DNA of 64,000 bases, from contig MU858048.1 of assembly GCA_033297075.1 (NCBI GenBank), forward strand, positions 742,514-806,513. The letters run 5' to 3'. The position numbers and the translations under genes are program-made. Shown here piece after piece: positions 50,257-63,375 of the stretch. Source of the stretch: Rhypophila decipiens. Taxonomy: Eukaryota > Ascomycota > Sordariomycetes > Sordariales > Naviculisporaceae. Below the pieces are notes generated by a model that ran no database searches, was not told the DNA's origin, and was given only the letters and a program-made list of their open reading frames with translations. Position 1 is the stretch's first letter. Every line of letters begins with the position of its first letter.

Positions 50257-51528
50257 CTAGTCCTTGAGGGATCCGTAAAAGGGCATGCCCATGGCCTGCA
50301 TAAGCAGTCTCGCCTGTCTGTCCGAGGTCGCCGTGGTCTTGATAAACACACGGGCACCGGGGATCATCTTGGCTGGATACATCTGGAGGAAAGGTTGTCA
50401 GTGAATCGGTCCCTTTCTGGTTTCATCTGTCTGCAGACCAAGACTTACATCGTAGTTGCCCTGAATCTCGGGGAACAGAGCCAAGTCCTCGGGTCTCAGA
50501 CCAAACGCCAGGTTTCCGGCGCTGTCACCAGTCGAGCCTACGGTAGTACTCATGTCAGCTCTCTATCATCCAGCTCCAGACCCATGGAGACGACGAAAAT
50601 GCAAACATACCCTTGATACCCGGCCATTCCTTGATACGCGGGAAAACAATGTTCAAACACCTATCCAAGAATTCATATGCCTGATGACCGTAGATGGTCA
50701 CCTTCACACCGGACCTGACACCCTTGCGCATACCGAACCCCTGCACATCCGTCTTGTTCTTGGTGACCTCTGGAATAGCGCCGGTGATGGCCAGCAGAGC
50801 CATCCGCGCCACGAGCAGCATATCCGGGTTGTCTTTGCAGTCTGGCACGTAAGACGCCACGCTAATCTCGGCGAGTTCGGGAATGTTGCGGAACGTAATG
50901 TCCTTCTCTCTGACCATCAGCTGGGGCGCACCACGAGGCGCGCGCTTCGGGCGGTTCTTGAAATATGGTGAGTCGCCCTCCCATGTCCGCAGACGCTCCG
51001 CCGGCTCCCGATCTGGAGTTCCAGGTATGACGTGGTTATAAGTTAGGGTCATCAGATCCGACGAGATGGTCGAGCGGTAGGTCTGTTTGAGTCTGGGATT
51101 GTTGAAGGGTCCGGGGACGAAATCTCGGGCAATCGGGTCGGAGGCGGGCGGCGCTTGGATCGGATGTAAAGGGCCGCGGGTAAACTTGGGAGGATGGTAT
51201 TGATATCTGGAAAAGGGGTGTCCTGTTAGAGGCCAAAAGAGTCGAATATGAAGAAAGAGAAGCCGCGGTCTTACCTGCTACCAGGCAGGTTCAATTGCCT
51301 ATCCTTTGCACGCTTCCATGGTCTGAATTGGGCCTTCTCCTCGGGGCTCAGGTCGGGTGTGGAGAGAGTCGAGTTTACCTCGAGCTCCTGGAGCTCTGGG
51401 GATGCAGCTGCCGCGGCCGCGGAGGCATTGGACCGCCGTTGTTGTACGCAGGCGGGAGCTGCTGGTCGTGTTAATTGCGAGAGCGGAAGGGCTCTGGCCG
51501 TCCTTGAAACACCACGGAGACTCGCCAT
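50257..51528 (-). CDS. MRPL7: Mitochondrial large-subunit ribosomal protein uL5m (MRPL7)
   Basis: The exons are 51528-51275, 51206-50611, 50537-50449 and 50382-50257, giving 354 residues. The start at 51528 (MASLRGVSRTARALPLSQL) begins a clear presequence with Arg, Ser and Leu. An in-frame ATG 54 codons further upstream is possible, but its segment looks less like a targeting peptide. The L5 core includes LMTLTYNHVIPGTP, the segment LMVREKDITFRNIPELAEIS, the C-terminal L5 motif KTDVQGFGMRKGVRSGVKVT, AYEFLDRCLNIVFPRIKEW and, in the third exon, GNLAFGLRPEDLALFPEIQ. The last exon ends RQARLLMQAMGMPFYGSLKD. It lies in tandem downstream of the kinase gene. Confidence 0.93.
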
Positions 51529-52710
51529 CGTGGATGCGCACGACGGCAAGGCGGTCAATTCGTGACGCGAAGCTTGGGGACGTCGCAAATGAGCTGTGGT
51601 GTTTGCGATTTGGCGTGGTGATGGCCTCTGGGAAATTTTCTGGACCGTGACCCGGCCACTCGGGATGAACCAATGCAGATTGGCGCGCACGGACTTTGTC
51701 CAACGACGCTTTGAGGGTTAGGGTTGCAGCGTTCAACCCGACCCCTTTCAAGTAGATAGGAGAGACGAAGCACTCAGAGCACCATGGGTGTTCTCATCAC
51801 CACACACAGCCAGCAATAAGTAAGAACGCATATGATATCAAGACATCAGGGCAACAAGTCCAATATATTACGCCAATATGGCCTCGCTAGCTAAGATAGC
51901 TATCTTTTCATCACCCTCATGCCACTCGTAAATCACTGCCACATCATCACCCTCGCAACTAAACTCGACATGGAACTCCCTTCATTCTCCTACTCTCTCC
52001 TCCCCTCACTTAATCTCCCAGCCCATCAGGTTCGCCACAACCGGAGCGAACCAAAGTACATACTCAGAAAGATAGGTATATACCCTCTCTTACACCAAAG
52101 ACCCCAAACATGTCGATCCATCTTACAGCACCGTAAAAAGGAAAAAGGTGGAAGAATCTATCTCTAATAATGTAGGACAAAACAGCGAACGTTTGAGAAA
52201 AGAACAATTTTTGGGGGAAGAAAAGCAGAATGAAATACCCCAACTCCAGACCAAGACCATATCCTACGAACGCCAATAAAAATGGAAATGAAAACAGTGA
52301 TGGTTATTGAATGATTTTGAGGGAAAAAATGAAGAAAAGCAACAAACTCCCAGGCATGATGATGATGCTAAGAAAGGAAATATGAAACGACAATGACGGC
52401 CGAGTATGAGCGAGAGAAAAGAATTTTTGTAAGGAAAGAAAAAAGAAAAGGAAAAAACGAAGGAAAAGAAAAAGAATACAATCATGTTCCATCATGTCCA
52501 TCATAAGCGTGAATAAAAGGAAAACATAAGCCATGACACGCACACAAATGTTTCCCTCTTGCACGCCTATTCATTGTTCACATGACCCGTTTCGTAACGC
52601 TTCCATCAATATAGGCCAACATGCTCATCCACATTGACAGCCCATCAAGTTACCGCAACGCCAACTCCAACAAGAAAGAGTCGAGGGAGGTACCAAGAGC
52701 TGGGAAAGAC
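51529..52710. other. Intergenic between the kinase 3' end and MRPL7
   Basis: The 1.2 kb hold the MRPL7 promoter and the kinase 3' untranslated region. The stretch 52160-52500 is strongly A-rich on the + strand (T-rich in the kinase transcript). No gene is supportable. Confidence 0.5.
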
Positions 52711-54940
52711 TCATCCCCTGCCACCGGCGGCTCCCCATCGCGCCATCAGTCCATCTGTCCACCTGGAATACAGCAAATCCGTAATCTGCTTGCAGTGTTC
52801 CATGCCAGGGACGGCATTTTGGCCAGGATATCTGAGGGCTTCCATAGCAGCCAGCTTTTCCTTTTCCCTGTCGCGCTGCTCCCGTTCTCGCTCGCGCTCC
52901 CCCTTCTCAGGAGATCTGGCGGCGATAACACTGCCTGCGTCAGAAGGGACGGCGCTTCTTCTTCGGCGGTGGCTTAGGAGATGAGGGTTCTCTTGGCTCA
53001 TGAGCAGCTTGGTAGGGCTCAGGTTTGATGATGGAGTGGGGAGGTTGGTGCTTGCAGCCGAAGATACTGAGACAGAGCTCATCGCACGGCGTTCACGGTT
53101 AATGACCACCGTACCTTGAGGAGTTCCGTCGACAGGGGTCTTGGGCGGTGGGCCAGGCTGCGCGTTATTCTGACCTCCCAATATTACCTGATTGAGTCTG
53201 CTATCCTGGGACACGGAAGTGACAATGTTGCGGAAAAGGTGATAGGCCCCTTCGGGGTCGACGGAATTGAGGTAGGCAAATGCATCAGAGAGGTTGGCCA
53301 GCGCGTCTCTCTTGCTTGAAGTGGCTGTTTGGGCGTGCAACTCGTCGAGTGAAGGCTCAATGGCCTTGTTGTAAAGCCGGCGGCCGATCATGGCCTCTTT
53401 GTTGGTCGGCTCAACAGGGGTTTGGTAGATGGATGGCGGGCGATTTTCATTATGCTTGAATTCCTCCAGAGTAGGGCTCAACTCGGGATTGGAATGATCC
53501 GAGGGCACGCGACGAAACAGACGGGTAGTTGATCCGGAATTTCCAAATGACAGATCCGGTTGAAGAGGGCGTTTGGACGAAACAGAGGCTCGTGGAGACC
53601 CGTTTGAGGTGATACGACGTACTGATGCGTGACTCTGATAGGCGTTGGAGGGTTGGCGACGCACGGTGGATTTCTTGACAGTCTGAGGTGTGATGGGTTG
53701 AAGTGGCCCATCTTTGACATCCAGCTTGCGCATAGCATCCTCAGCGACAAAGGCAGGAGATGGTTTGCGAGACCGAACTGTTCCTCTCCTGGGGACCACC
53801 ACCGACCTCACCGTGTCAAAGACCCATTCGTCAGACTCATTTTTGGGTGAAATATTGTGCAGCGTCTCCTGATAGAAGACTGGCAGCTTGACACGATCTT
53901 GCTTGGCATCCCACATCTGCTTCCGGTTGATCAACTCTTGCAGCGCCTCTACCTTGCCCGCGGAGCGGATAAACCTATGCTTGAGAAGGTCCCTTGCCGA
54001 GGGCCTGTGGTCTGGGTCTTTGACTAGACACTGTGCGATAAAGTCTTTGAACTCCTTGCTGAATTTCCCCTCAAGTCTGGGGGGAGGGTTCTTTGGAATC
54101 TGGAACAGGACCTTCATGGGGTGGATATTGGCGTGGGGTGGTTCACCAAGGGCGAACTCGATGGCCGTGATTCCCAGGGACCATATATCGGCCTTGAAGT
54201 CATAGCCAGCCTGCTGGATGACCTCTGGCGCCATCCAAAAAGGAGTGCCGACGAATGTGTTGCGCTGCGATTTCATGTGCGTGAGCTGCGCCGCGACGCC
54301 GAAATCAGCCAGCTTCACCTTGCCCGTCTCTGACAACAAGACATTGGCAGCCTTGATGTCGCGGTGAATTTTGCCCTCGGCATGCAGATACTCGAGTCCG
54401 AGCAAAAGCTCGCGACAGATGACAGCAATGTGCACCTCGCTAAAGTTTCCGGGTTTAAGCTGAGAGGCGAAGGTCAGCCCAAGTCCAGTCGTGCGCATGA
54501 GTCGCGAACGGATGACTTACCAAATCCAAGCAAGAGCCTCCCCCGAGATATTCCATTACGATCCATAGCTTGTGACCGCGCAAGAAGCTCCCCTTGTACT
54601 GGGTAACGTAGGAGCTGGCGCAGGTGCTCAAGACGGAAATCTCTTGTTGTATTTCTTGAATGTCATCTTCGCTGGATTCGAGATCGATCTGGTCGCACGA
54701 GTCAGCTGGCGTTGGGCAACTTGGTGTTGGAGAAGGGGCAACCTACATGTTTGATGGCTACCGTCTCTCCTGTCGCTTTTTCAATGGCTTTGTATACGAC
54801 GCCGAAGCTGCCGCCTGTGATCCGTCCCGCCAAGTCAATATACTGTTCGGACGAAGGTGAAAGGGGTCAAATCCGGCGAGGAACTTACGGCCAAGCTCCT
54901 CCAGGACCTGGTAGTGGTCGGCGACTCCTTCGTCTGTCAT
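52711..54940 (-). CDS. GCK-III (Ste20-like) serine/threonine protein kinase
   Basis: The exons are 54940-54889, 54814-54747, 54688-54521 and 54459-52711, giving 678 residues. The kinase domain is N-terminal: glycine loop ELGRGSFGVV (15-24), VAIK with Lys39, HRDIKAANV (from 128), DFG (148-150) and APE (173-175) in the Ste20 context [10 protein letters not shown]. The following 400 residues are Ser/Pro/Arg-rich and disordered, with a helical patch ([20 protein letters not shown]). The C-terminal block [20 protein letters not shown] is typical of the fungal MST-1/Sps1/Ppk11-like branch rather than SID1 or POD6. Such kinases act in septation, cell-wall and polarity control. Splicing of exon 1 to the distal acceptor (before 54814) is required, because a nearer acceptor leads to an immediate stop. 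It is divergent from CYK3. Confidence 0.95.
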
Positions 54941-56604
54941 TGTGTCGACAGGCGCGACAGGTTAAAATGTTTGTAAATGTGTAACTGCGAAACCGCGAAG
55001 AAACGCTCTGAGACGGGCAAATGCAAACAGCGGCCCCAGGGGTCTAAATGGGAGCAACAGATGGCCGGCGCTGCGGAGCGCAAGTGCGTCAAAAGGCTCG
55101 AAGTCGGAAGGCGTTGCTTCCTTGTCGAACGAGGATGGAGGTCACAAGGCGGCAAGGTCCACCAGATGGGGTCGGACACGAAAATCAAAGACACGAAATG
55201 GGCTGACCGGCGCGGCGAACAAAAAAAGATTCCCAACCACCGCAATGCTGGTATCGTCGGATGTTGAAAGGACGATCTCTTGCGACCTGGCAGAAGCAAA
55301 ACGAACAAGAGGTGCAAGTCGAGTTGAGTGATTGCTTTCCGTACCTATAGTTAACCCCGGACTGCTAGGTTATCTGTGGTTGTCGGGGTAGGGCACGGGC
55401 CATTATTGTTTACTTCGGGCTGAAGTGGGATGGTTGCAGTTGGTGGCAGTTAGCGGTATAGGGCTTCAGGGGTGCTGAAGAGTCCAGCTGGAGGAGAGAG
55501 CATAAAACACGACGCATCAACCAGCAAAAAGTTTGAGGCAAGAGGTTTTATTGTTTTGGGGCATCGAGATAGATGTCATGGTGGTTTGACTGGTGTTTTT
55601 ACAATCTGTCTGCATTTCTCTTTCTCTCGCAGCGACAACAGGTCTTTTACCAGCGACCCTGCATTGAACTTGCTTTGATGTGAGGCCGCTGCATGCCTCT
55701 CTCAGCTGCACAGCAACCCTTCTAGCCAATGGTAGTACACGCTTACCCTCCATGCGGCAGGCGCTTGTACCGGAGCGCCAAGAGGTCCCCTGGCTGAGAT
55801 GATGTCACTTTGAGAGGGGAGCAACGGGAATACATTCACAAATACCAACTTCAATTCAAAGGCGCAAGTGATACGAATGTCATGAATGATTTTAAACCCT
55901 CCTTTGAACCTTGACAAAAATTTCCGGGACCTTTATCCATCTTTTCCAGGTCGAGAGTCATGGGTATGTGTTGTGTTGTGTACTTCACCGTCCTGTGCGC
56001 CAAAGCGGTGTCTCAACTGGGCAAGTGGGGAACCGGTTGCCATCGCAACGGGTCGAGGCTTCCCAAACGCTTGTCGAGGCGTTCGAGGTCAACGGCAACG
56101 GCACTTGGACCCTCCTTGCGGTTTCCGGCTTGCTGGTTGCTTGCTGTGCACCAATGCCAGGCACAACCTAATTTCTCTCACCGTTACTCCATCACCTCCA
56201 ATTCACGAGCTTTTGTGGTTCTTTGGCATGACTTCTTTTTGATTTTGCTTTCAGGTTGTTTGTGGTTGTCAAGATCCCCTCCGCAATCTGGTGGGGCATT
56301 TACGGATATTGCCTAGCTACGGAGTATTTCCTAGCGATCGCTGTTGACGAGCGGAACCACATCTTAAAAGCGATTGCCCATCCCACCGTTGCGTCGTCTC
56401 CCTGCCCTGGCCAGCCCTGTGTATGGAGCCCAATTTCGCAACAGGATTAAATCAACTTCCCACCTCGGACGACATCATCGATCCTCTCCGCCCGCCAGCT
56501 GGTGTCCATACTCAACATTGAAGTTGCTTTCCTGATAAATCGAGCCCTTCCTCAGCGCAAACCGGCGCATTTGCTCTCGCCAGCAACGCATACAGATCCG
56601 CAGC
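54941..56604. promoter_or_regulatory. Divergent region, GCK-III kinase / CYK3
   Basis: The 1.66 kb separate two outward-facing genes. No coding frame is supportable. A possible 5'-leader intron for CYK3 runs from GTATGT at 55964 to TTTCAG at 56254 (291 nt); this is only a splice-signal match. A TACGGAGTA copy lies at 56318-56326. Confidence 0.45.
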
Positions 56605-59600
56605 ATGGGATTGACGCCGCCTCCACCGCCAACTCGATTCCCCTGTTGGGTCAGGGCGGTGTATTCATGGGGAGGAGAGGTGAGAATGCGATCCGAGCTT
56701 GCCATGCCAAGTTGTCCGATGCTAACATGCTTCCTCCTAGTCAAAACGAGATCTTGGATTCATCGAGGGCGATCTGATCGAATGCCTGAATGCGGGCGAT
56801 GGTTCGTGGTGGGTGGGCAGGTTATGGCGCGACAGGAGAGCAGTTGGCGCCTTTCCATCCAACTTTGTCGAGGTCTTGCCCGAAACCTTTCGTCCGACGA
56901 GTCGATCAACAAGCCCCTTGACGAACAGCAACACGCCGAGCCCGAAAAACACTCCCCAAAAGTCAAAGACATTTCGGAAACCTTTCGAGGCCTACGCCAA
57001 GGCGCCCCATTACACCACAGCGAAAATCCCAGAGACATACAAGGACGGAGCGGTGCGATCGCCACTACGGTCCCGTGAGACATCGTCTAACTCGATGCAG
57101 AGTGCTGGAGCTGCCACGGCGAGAGCTCGACGAGATGCATCGCCATCTCAGCCTCAGCCTCTTAATTATGGCACCCGAGCGCAATCTCCGGCCCCGTTCG
57201 CCACACCGTCGAGACAACCCTCGAATGCACCATATAGAACCCCATCACCCGCACCCGCGGCATATCGTGGTCCATCTCCTGCTCCATACCATGCCTTGTC
57301 TCCTTCTCACAGAGCCCCGTCTCCAGCTCCCTTTCACGCATTATCACCAGCTTCCCATCGCCCCGCGTCTCCGGCTCCCTATCACGCTCTGTCCCCATCA
57401 CAAAGGGCACCATCTCCGGCTCCCTATCAGGCGTTGTCTTCAGCACATAGGGCACCATCACCCGCTCCGTATCGCCCTCCCTCTGCTGCCCCCCACAGAG
57501 CCCCCTCCCCGGGACCATTTGGGGCACCGCTGAATTCCTTCCGAGCGCCTTCTCCCGCGCCGTCGTATAAGCCATACCGCCCTCCAAGCGCTCAGCCATA
57601 TCAGATGGATGATGGTCCCGATTCGCCGCCTCCTCCTCCGCCGCCGCCTCATCGACATGTCGCTGCAAGGAACGAGTCCAATGCTTCGTACGATGACCGA
57701 TTTCAAGGACAAATACGCGGAGACATGTCAAGGCACAACTCCAACGCATCATATAACCATCATGCTGCCGGATATCACACGCCGCGGATGCCCTCGCCCT
57801 GCCCTCCATCGCCGGGAGGAATCGAAGGGCTCACTCCCTCCCCTTTGCGCGAGGCTATGGATGATGTGATGGAGCAGCTGGATGCTCTAGGACGGGAAAC
57901 ACAGTCTCCTTCACCTCCTTCACCTCCGTTGGATCCCTGGTCCCCGGATTCCTTCCAGGAGGTGCATCAGCGGTCGCGGAAAAAACGGATAGATCATTCA
58001 CGGCCCCAGACAGCAATGGGCATAGGAAACCACATTGACGAGGGCTACGATTCATACAGTGGTAGTGGCGGGTCTTCTCGGGACCCCACGCACCATGCCG
58101 CCTACTCGGAGAAGAAGCCGCCAGAGCTGAGTAATTATGTCGAGCGGATGGAAACGAGACTCCGCAACATGCACCAGCACAGCGCCAGTATGGATGATAT
58201 GGACACTGGCCCTCCTCCACCTCCCAAGGGCCAGTTGTATGAGAGACCGAGGACGGCAATGAGTCATTCTCAGTCGCAGCCTGAACATAAACTCAGGCAT
58301 AAGAAGTCAGCCTATGAGATGGGTAAAGAGGCGCTCAACAGAACCTTCACCACCAAGACAAATTCTACCAGTGCTTCGTCGGGCGTGCAGAGCACAACAT
58401 CTCAGAGTACAAACAGAAGTTTGATGAGCGGCGTGTCAGCGGGAGGGATCAGCGCTACAAGTGCCGGGAGCCTTGCAAGAAAGAATAGGAATCGTGCTCA
58501 AAGTGCTCTCGGCATGCGGGATGCCGACCTCGACCGTCCCGGAACCCCTTTTTCGGGCGTAACTTACCACAGCAGCCATGCCTCCGGAGAACAACGATCG
58601 AAATCGCAATTAGGGTTTCATGATGATGCTATAGGCGGACTGGGATTGGGAGGGCTCGTTCAGCCCAAAGCGAAGAAGCAGAATTTCATCAAGAGGATTC
58701 TCGAGTCTGCCAAGACGGGCGTCGCGAGTACGAGAGGCAGTATCGCAACCGCTGGTGCTGGGTCTATACAGGGCTCTAGCATCGCTCGATCAACCCCTAC
58801 CGCGCTTACTTCATTGTCTAGCGCCCCGATTATCACCAAAACCGGACGAGATTCAGCTCGGGAAATGGGTTTGAGCAGTGGTGTCGACTGGGTCCAAGTG
58901 CGCCGGGATGTCAATCGATCCAACTCGCTGAGCGGGAACGAGCGAAACGAGAGACGGGACAGGTGTCAAATGCTCGACTACCCGGTCCTGGACCCTGTTG
59001 ATGAATTGTTCAACAGCATCGATGGAGATGAATCTGGGGATTGCATGCCGGTTGAGGAGCCAACGAACTATATGGCCATCAATTTCAGTCAGGTTGACAA
59101 GAATTCCCGTTTCATCACAAATCTCCCGCCGAATATGACGGCCATCACTCTAGCAACGACATACGTTTGCCGGCCCTATCGCAGCGATGCTCAGCGTTTA
59201 CGCGCAATCTTCACCTGGGTGGCCGAGAGGATATGCTGGGAAGAAGACTTTGAGGGCGAAATTGATACGCGACGAGTCATTCAGACGAAGCGAGCATGTG
59301 CCGAGGAATATGCTGTGCTGGTGATGGAGATGTGCAGAGCTGTTGGGCTCCCTTGCGAGATGGTGCGTGGATATCTCAAGGCGCCAGGGGAGACACCGGA
59401 CTCGGGAATCATGCCCCGTTCGAACCACTGGTGGAACGCCGTCCTTGTTGACAACGAGTGGCGAATGATTGACTGCTGCCTCGCCAGTCCTTCCAACCCC
59501 AAGCGCAGCGCCTACTCGAGCTGCAGCAGCTCGTCTGCCGATTCCTGGTGGTTTTTGACCCGTCCTACCGAGATCTGCTGGACGCACATTCCCGAGCACC

Positions 59601-60562
59601 ACCAACAGCAGCATATCTGTCCGCCGGTCGCACACGAGATTCTCCTCAACCTTCCCTGTGCCTGCCCACCATACTTTAAGAACGGGCTCCACATGGTCGA
59701 CTACAACACGTCTCTTATAAGAATTGAAGATCTGGAGATGGTCCATGTCAAGTTCAACGTGCCCGCCGATGTTGAGGTGGCTGCCGAGGTGGAAGTCCGG
59801 GCTTTCTCTCGGGACTCTGATGGCGATTTCTTCGAGTCAGGAGACATGGTGAAGAAACGAGCACTTGCTCAGGCTGAGTGGTTTGGCGGCATCAAACGCT
59901 ACACAGTCAAGGCCCTGCTCCCTGGAGACGAAGGGACCGGCACCCTGAAAGTCTATGCCGGAAAGCGGGGATTAATGCACAGTATCAAGGATATCCCGCA
60001 TCCGCTGGCCTTTGCTCTCCCGATTATACACACTGGTGAGAATCCTCCGTACGAGTTCGTCACCAGGCATCCAACACCACACGCCCAGCGACACGACATC
60101 TATGTCGTCCAGCCACAATGTCAACGTCTGGCACTGAACAATACCTTTGTCTTTGTCATTCGCCAGCACCCCAGCTCGGTCGAGGGGAGCCCAATGACGC
60201 CTTCTTCCAACCCTGGTCTGGCCAGCCCCATACCGTTTGTACGCCCTAGTAGTGCTATGAGCATGACGAGTTCCAGTGCTGCTGGCTCGAACCCCAGTAC
60301 TAGCTCCAGTGGTAGCGGGTCCAAGAAGCCCGCGAAACTGGCGATCCAGACGCCTGGTGGCAAGATTTTGCGGCTTATGCGCAAGGAGGAACGACGTGGT
60401 TTGGGCGGAAGTCGAGGCCATATACACGATGAAGACGGCAGTGACGGTGGCACCTGGGAGACTATCATCAAGTGCTCCGAGACGGGTATCTGGCGTGGTC
60501 TTGTGCTGGCTGATCGCACTGCGAGGTGGTGTGTTTTTGCTGAGTGGGTGTGTCAGGGTTGA
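56605..60562 (+). CDS. CYK3: Cytokinesis protein CYK3 (SH3 plus transglutaminase-like)
   Basis: The exons are 56605-56679 and 56741-60562, giving 1298 residues. CYK3 acts at the division site, linking ring constriction with septum synthesis. The SH3 domain (about residues 13-70) reads RAVYSWGGESKRDLGFIEGD, then LIECLNAGDGSWWVGRLWRD and GAFPSNFVEVL. Residues about 180-310 are Pro/Ser-rich tandem repeats. A long disordered middle follows. The transglutaminase-like domain (about 830-960) has RLRAIFTWVAERICWEEDFE, KRACAEEYAVLVMEMCRAVG, NHWWNAVLVDNEWRMIDCCL. His921 and Asp936 keep the usual spacing. The residue three before the Tyr, where the catalytic Cys normally stands, is Ala879; a Cys lies one place earlier (878). 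Loss of the active Cys is known in CYK3 proteins, so a non-enzymatic role is likely. The spliced start (MGLTPPPPPTRFPCW) is the usual family start. Confidence 0.94.
57280..57600 (+). repeat. Pro-Ser tandem repeat inside CYK3
   Basis: About six degenerate units of 15-16 residues of the form RAPSPAPYHALSPSH are encoded in tandem. The units differ by substitutions and one-residue length changes, so they are old and not a fresh expansion. Confidence 0.85.
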
Positions 60563-63012
60563 GCCCACCTACCTCTAAACAAACGAATTTCACGCCGGAC
60601 CGTCCAAACCGCCAACCGAAACGAGACAGCAAAAGATGTTGTAAGAGTTATGTTTTGATATATTCATGAGCCTGGAAGATGTTTAGTGGGTCTTTTCTTT
60701 CTGTTTTATCAACATTTGTCGTTTTCCTTTTCTGTCATCATCGGGTTCGCATATCTCGATGTTCTCATGGATGGTTAAATAACGCATTTGACGGGGCGTC
60801 ATGTATTCATTTTCTTTTGTGTCTCCTGTTCTCCTGTCACTTTTCATCCACCTAATGTGTTTCTTTTGTTCTATCTCACATGTTTGCCTGTTCAGGAAGA
60901 ACGACTTGAACGACGGGTGTTTTGTGCTTATTGGTGGTGTTGATATATCGGGGACAAGAACCAAACATGTGGGACTGCACCATGCAAAAACCGGCGATGG
61001 GGATGGCGTCTTGTAAATGACAATGACAATGATACCTTGCACTTGGCTGCTTTTTTGTTGAATACAAGACCATGAGTCAATCAGCATTTTGTGAACTTGT
61101 TCTGTGTGATCCTTTGGTGTATGGGTAATAGTGAGGGGAATTTTGTCAATTTGCTCATCTCCATGTCTTGACAGGTCCCTTTCGGTAACCATAGGATTGA
61201 AAGCCTTTCAACTCGGTGACTATTTACCGCGGAATACTGTACTGTATTTGCTCGCACCATGCTGGTGTACAAAACTGTGCCTTTAATAGTCTATTGCACA
61301 ATGGCTTCTTCCTGGGCCCTTTTCCTGCATTTCACAGCGCTTGAGTGGGCATCATCACGAGAATGAGCATGCGTGGTCACAAATCATACAGTGTTGACCA
61401 CCTGACATGCAAATCACCACAAGAATCTACGTCCATAGGCCATAATTAGTTACTTGCTGGACTACCTAGGCCGGCTTGTTCTTGATGGCTCCTTTACAAC
61501 AGGTACCTACCTTAGCTATGACGTGAGTTAAACGCCAATGAAATATCCTTCCCTTAAGATTTCCATGTAGATATACGCAAATAGTACGTCGTAACATGGG
61601 GGCTATTCCTCCAAACTAACTAACTGCTCAATGATCGAGAGACATGAGCCGCTCTCATTGACATCAAAAGCACAGGTCAACTATCTGTAACCCGATAGCT
61701 ACTACGGCCGGCTGAATGGAATCAAGACCACCTGTGCCTCTCAATTAAATACACATTTGGGATCCCCATCTCTTGAGCCGCATTTAGTGTGTGGTGTGAG
61801 TGAGCGGCTACGAGAATCCTCCAGTCAAACTATTTGACGACGGCGGTTGCGGTTGCGGTGACCTGACTCGACCTGGTCAAGTTCGATCTACGGGTATAAT
61901 TATCCCATGGTTTGCGATCATAGGATCAACTAACTCATCAGGATCATGCTAGAGACTTTTTTTGGCTTTGGTCCAGTTACACGCTGCTTGATAGATCTGG
62001 CGCCCCGGCGAGGCTGGCCGCATGAGGAGCCATGTATGTGGTGGTATGGCCGCTGTCGATCGGGCCCGGTTCATGTTAATTCCTTCTTCGGCCCCCAAAC
62101 CAAACCCCCTTTCAGTCCGTCCCGGTGCGGGCTTGATAGACGCCGGAAAGTCACAAATCATAGAATAGCCAGGGAACTTTCACCTCAGAATTATGCCCGC
62201 TTGATTATATTACTCAAGCACTCAACCTGATATCAGAGAATTATAAGAAATCTAACTCACATGAAAACAAGATACTAGAGCATAGAGGTTCTTTATCTGT
62301 TTCTTTTGGTTTCTTTATTCCGTATCCGTACAAGATCGATTATCTTGTATCGTGTAAATCTTGTGAGAAACCACACCGCTCTTTTACAGGAACGATCAGT
62401 GATGCTCTTGTTTAACTGAGCTGTGATATTATGTCGACTAAATTGCTGTGAAATGTTTGCGTACCTACCTACTGTATATAATGTCCCTGGCTTTGGCTTG
62501 CCTGAACACGCACCGTCATCATCATGGCACGCCGAGCGTAACCGGCTCGTATTCGATAGTATGTACGAGTGTTGTGGTGGTATCCATGACAGCAGAGATC
62601 TTAACTCACATGACACATTACCTTACTGCTTTCAGCGAGTCTTCGAGGACATTCTATCCTCAGCATTCGAAGATCAGTCACGTCATATTTGGGTGCCAAA
62701 CCGGAATTCAGATTCCAGCTGCACGTGGAGGTTATACAACACTATCATCATCAGCAGCAGTATGTTTTCAAGTCTGGTTACGGAGTGTCCTTGTGCAACT
62801 GGACGGACCCTTACATGCTGCCAAAGGTAGCAGTGATGTTGCTCTTCTCGCCTTTTGGTCATATCTCACGTCCTTTTTTGTCAAAGGGGGCTAGGCTGGC
62901 TGCCCTGGGTCAAGCAATACCTTACATACATATGTGACAATACTAGACAGATAGTGTTGGTGATAAGTGACAATTCACTAAGAGGCTGCATCCCCGCACG
63001 TTGGCTGGTGTT
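60563..63012. other. Intergenic, right end
   Basis: This holds the CYK3 3' end and then sequence with no supportable gene on either strand. Frames of up to about 170 codons are chance-like and lack known domains. Confidence 0.5.
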
Positions 63013-63375
63013 TCACTGCACGTTGATGACTTCTAAGCTGGAATCTTCGGGACGTATCCCATGCCCCACCACCACTTCGTACAGAAAATACATACCAAAT
63101 ACACACTTTTCAATTGCCCCATGCATTTTCCAGCCACCAGCCACAATTTCCCCCACCACAATAATGCATGCACCAAACAATGCATACAACGCACTGCATG
63201 TAAGCCCCACAAAACACATCAAATGCAGCAATTCGCTCAAAACACCACTAAATGAAGCAATTCCAACAAGTGCACAACAACACTGCAAATAACACTCTTT
63301 TACACACACTGCAATTGATGACTCATAACCTCGAATTGATGCCTGAAAAGTTAGGAATTCTATCAAGCACGGGCC
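63013..63375 (-). other. Strongly C-poor (on the minus strand) tail after the edge ORF
   Basis: The + strand is almost free of G and full of CA and TGCA words (from about 63061 to 63300). Read on the minus strand it is a T/G-rich, C-poor stretch directly downstream of the RGG-rich ORF. It could be that gene's 3' untranslated region or the end of a repeat element. The 117-codon minus frame across it is likely a by-product of the composition. Confidence 0.45.

Noticed and set aside
51529..51690. 54-codon N-terminal extension of MRPL7
   Set aside because: The in-frame ATG at 51690 is possible, but the segment is less like a targeting peptide than the one starting at 51528.
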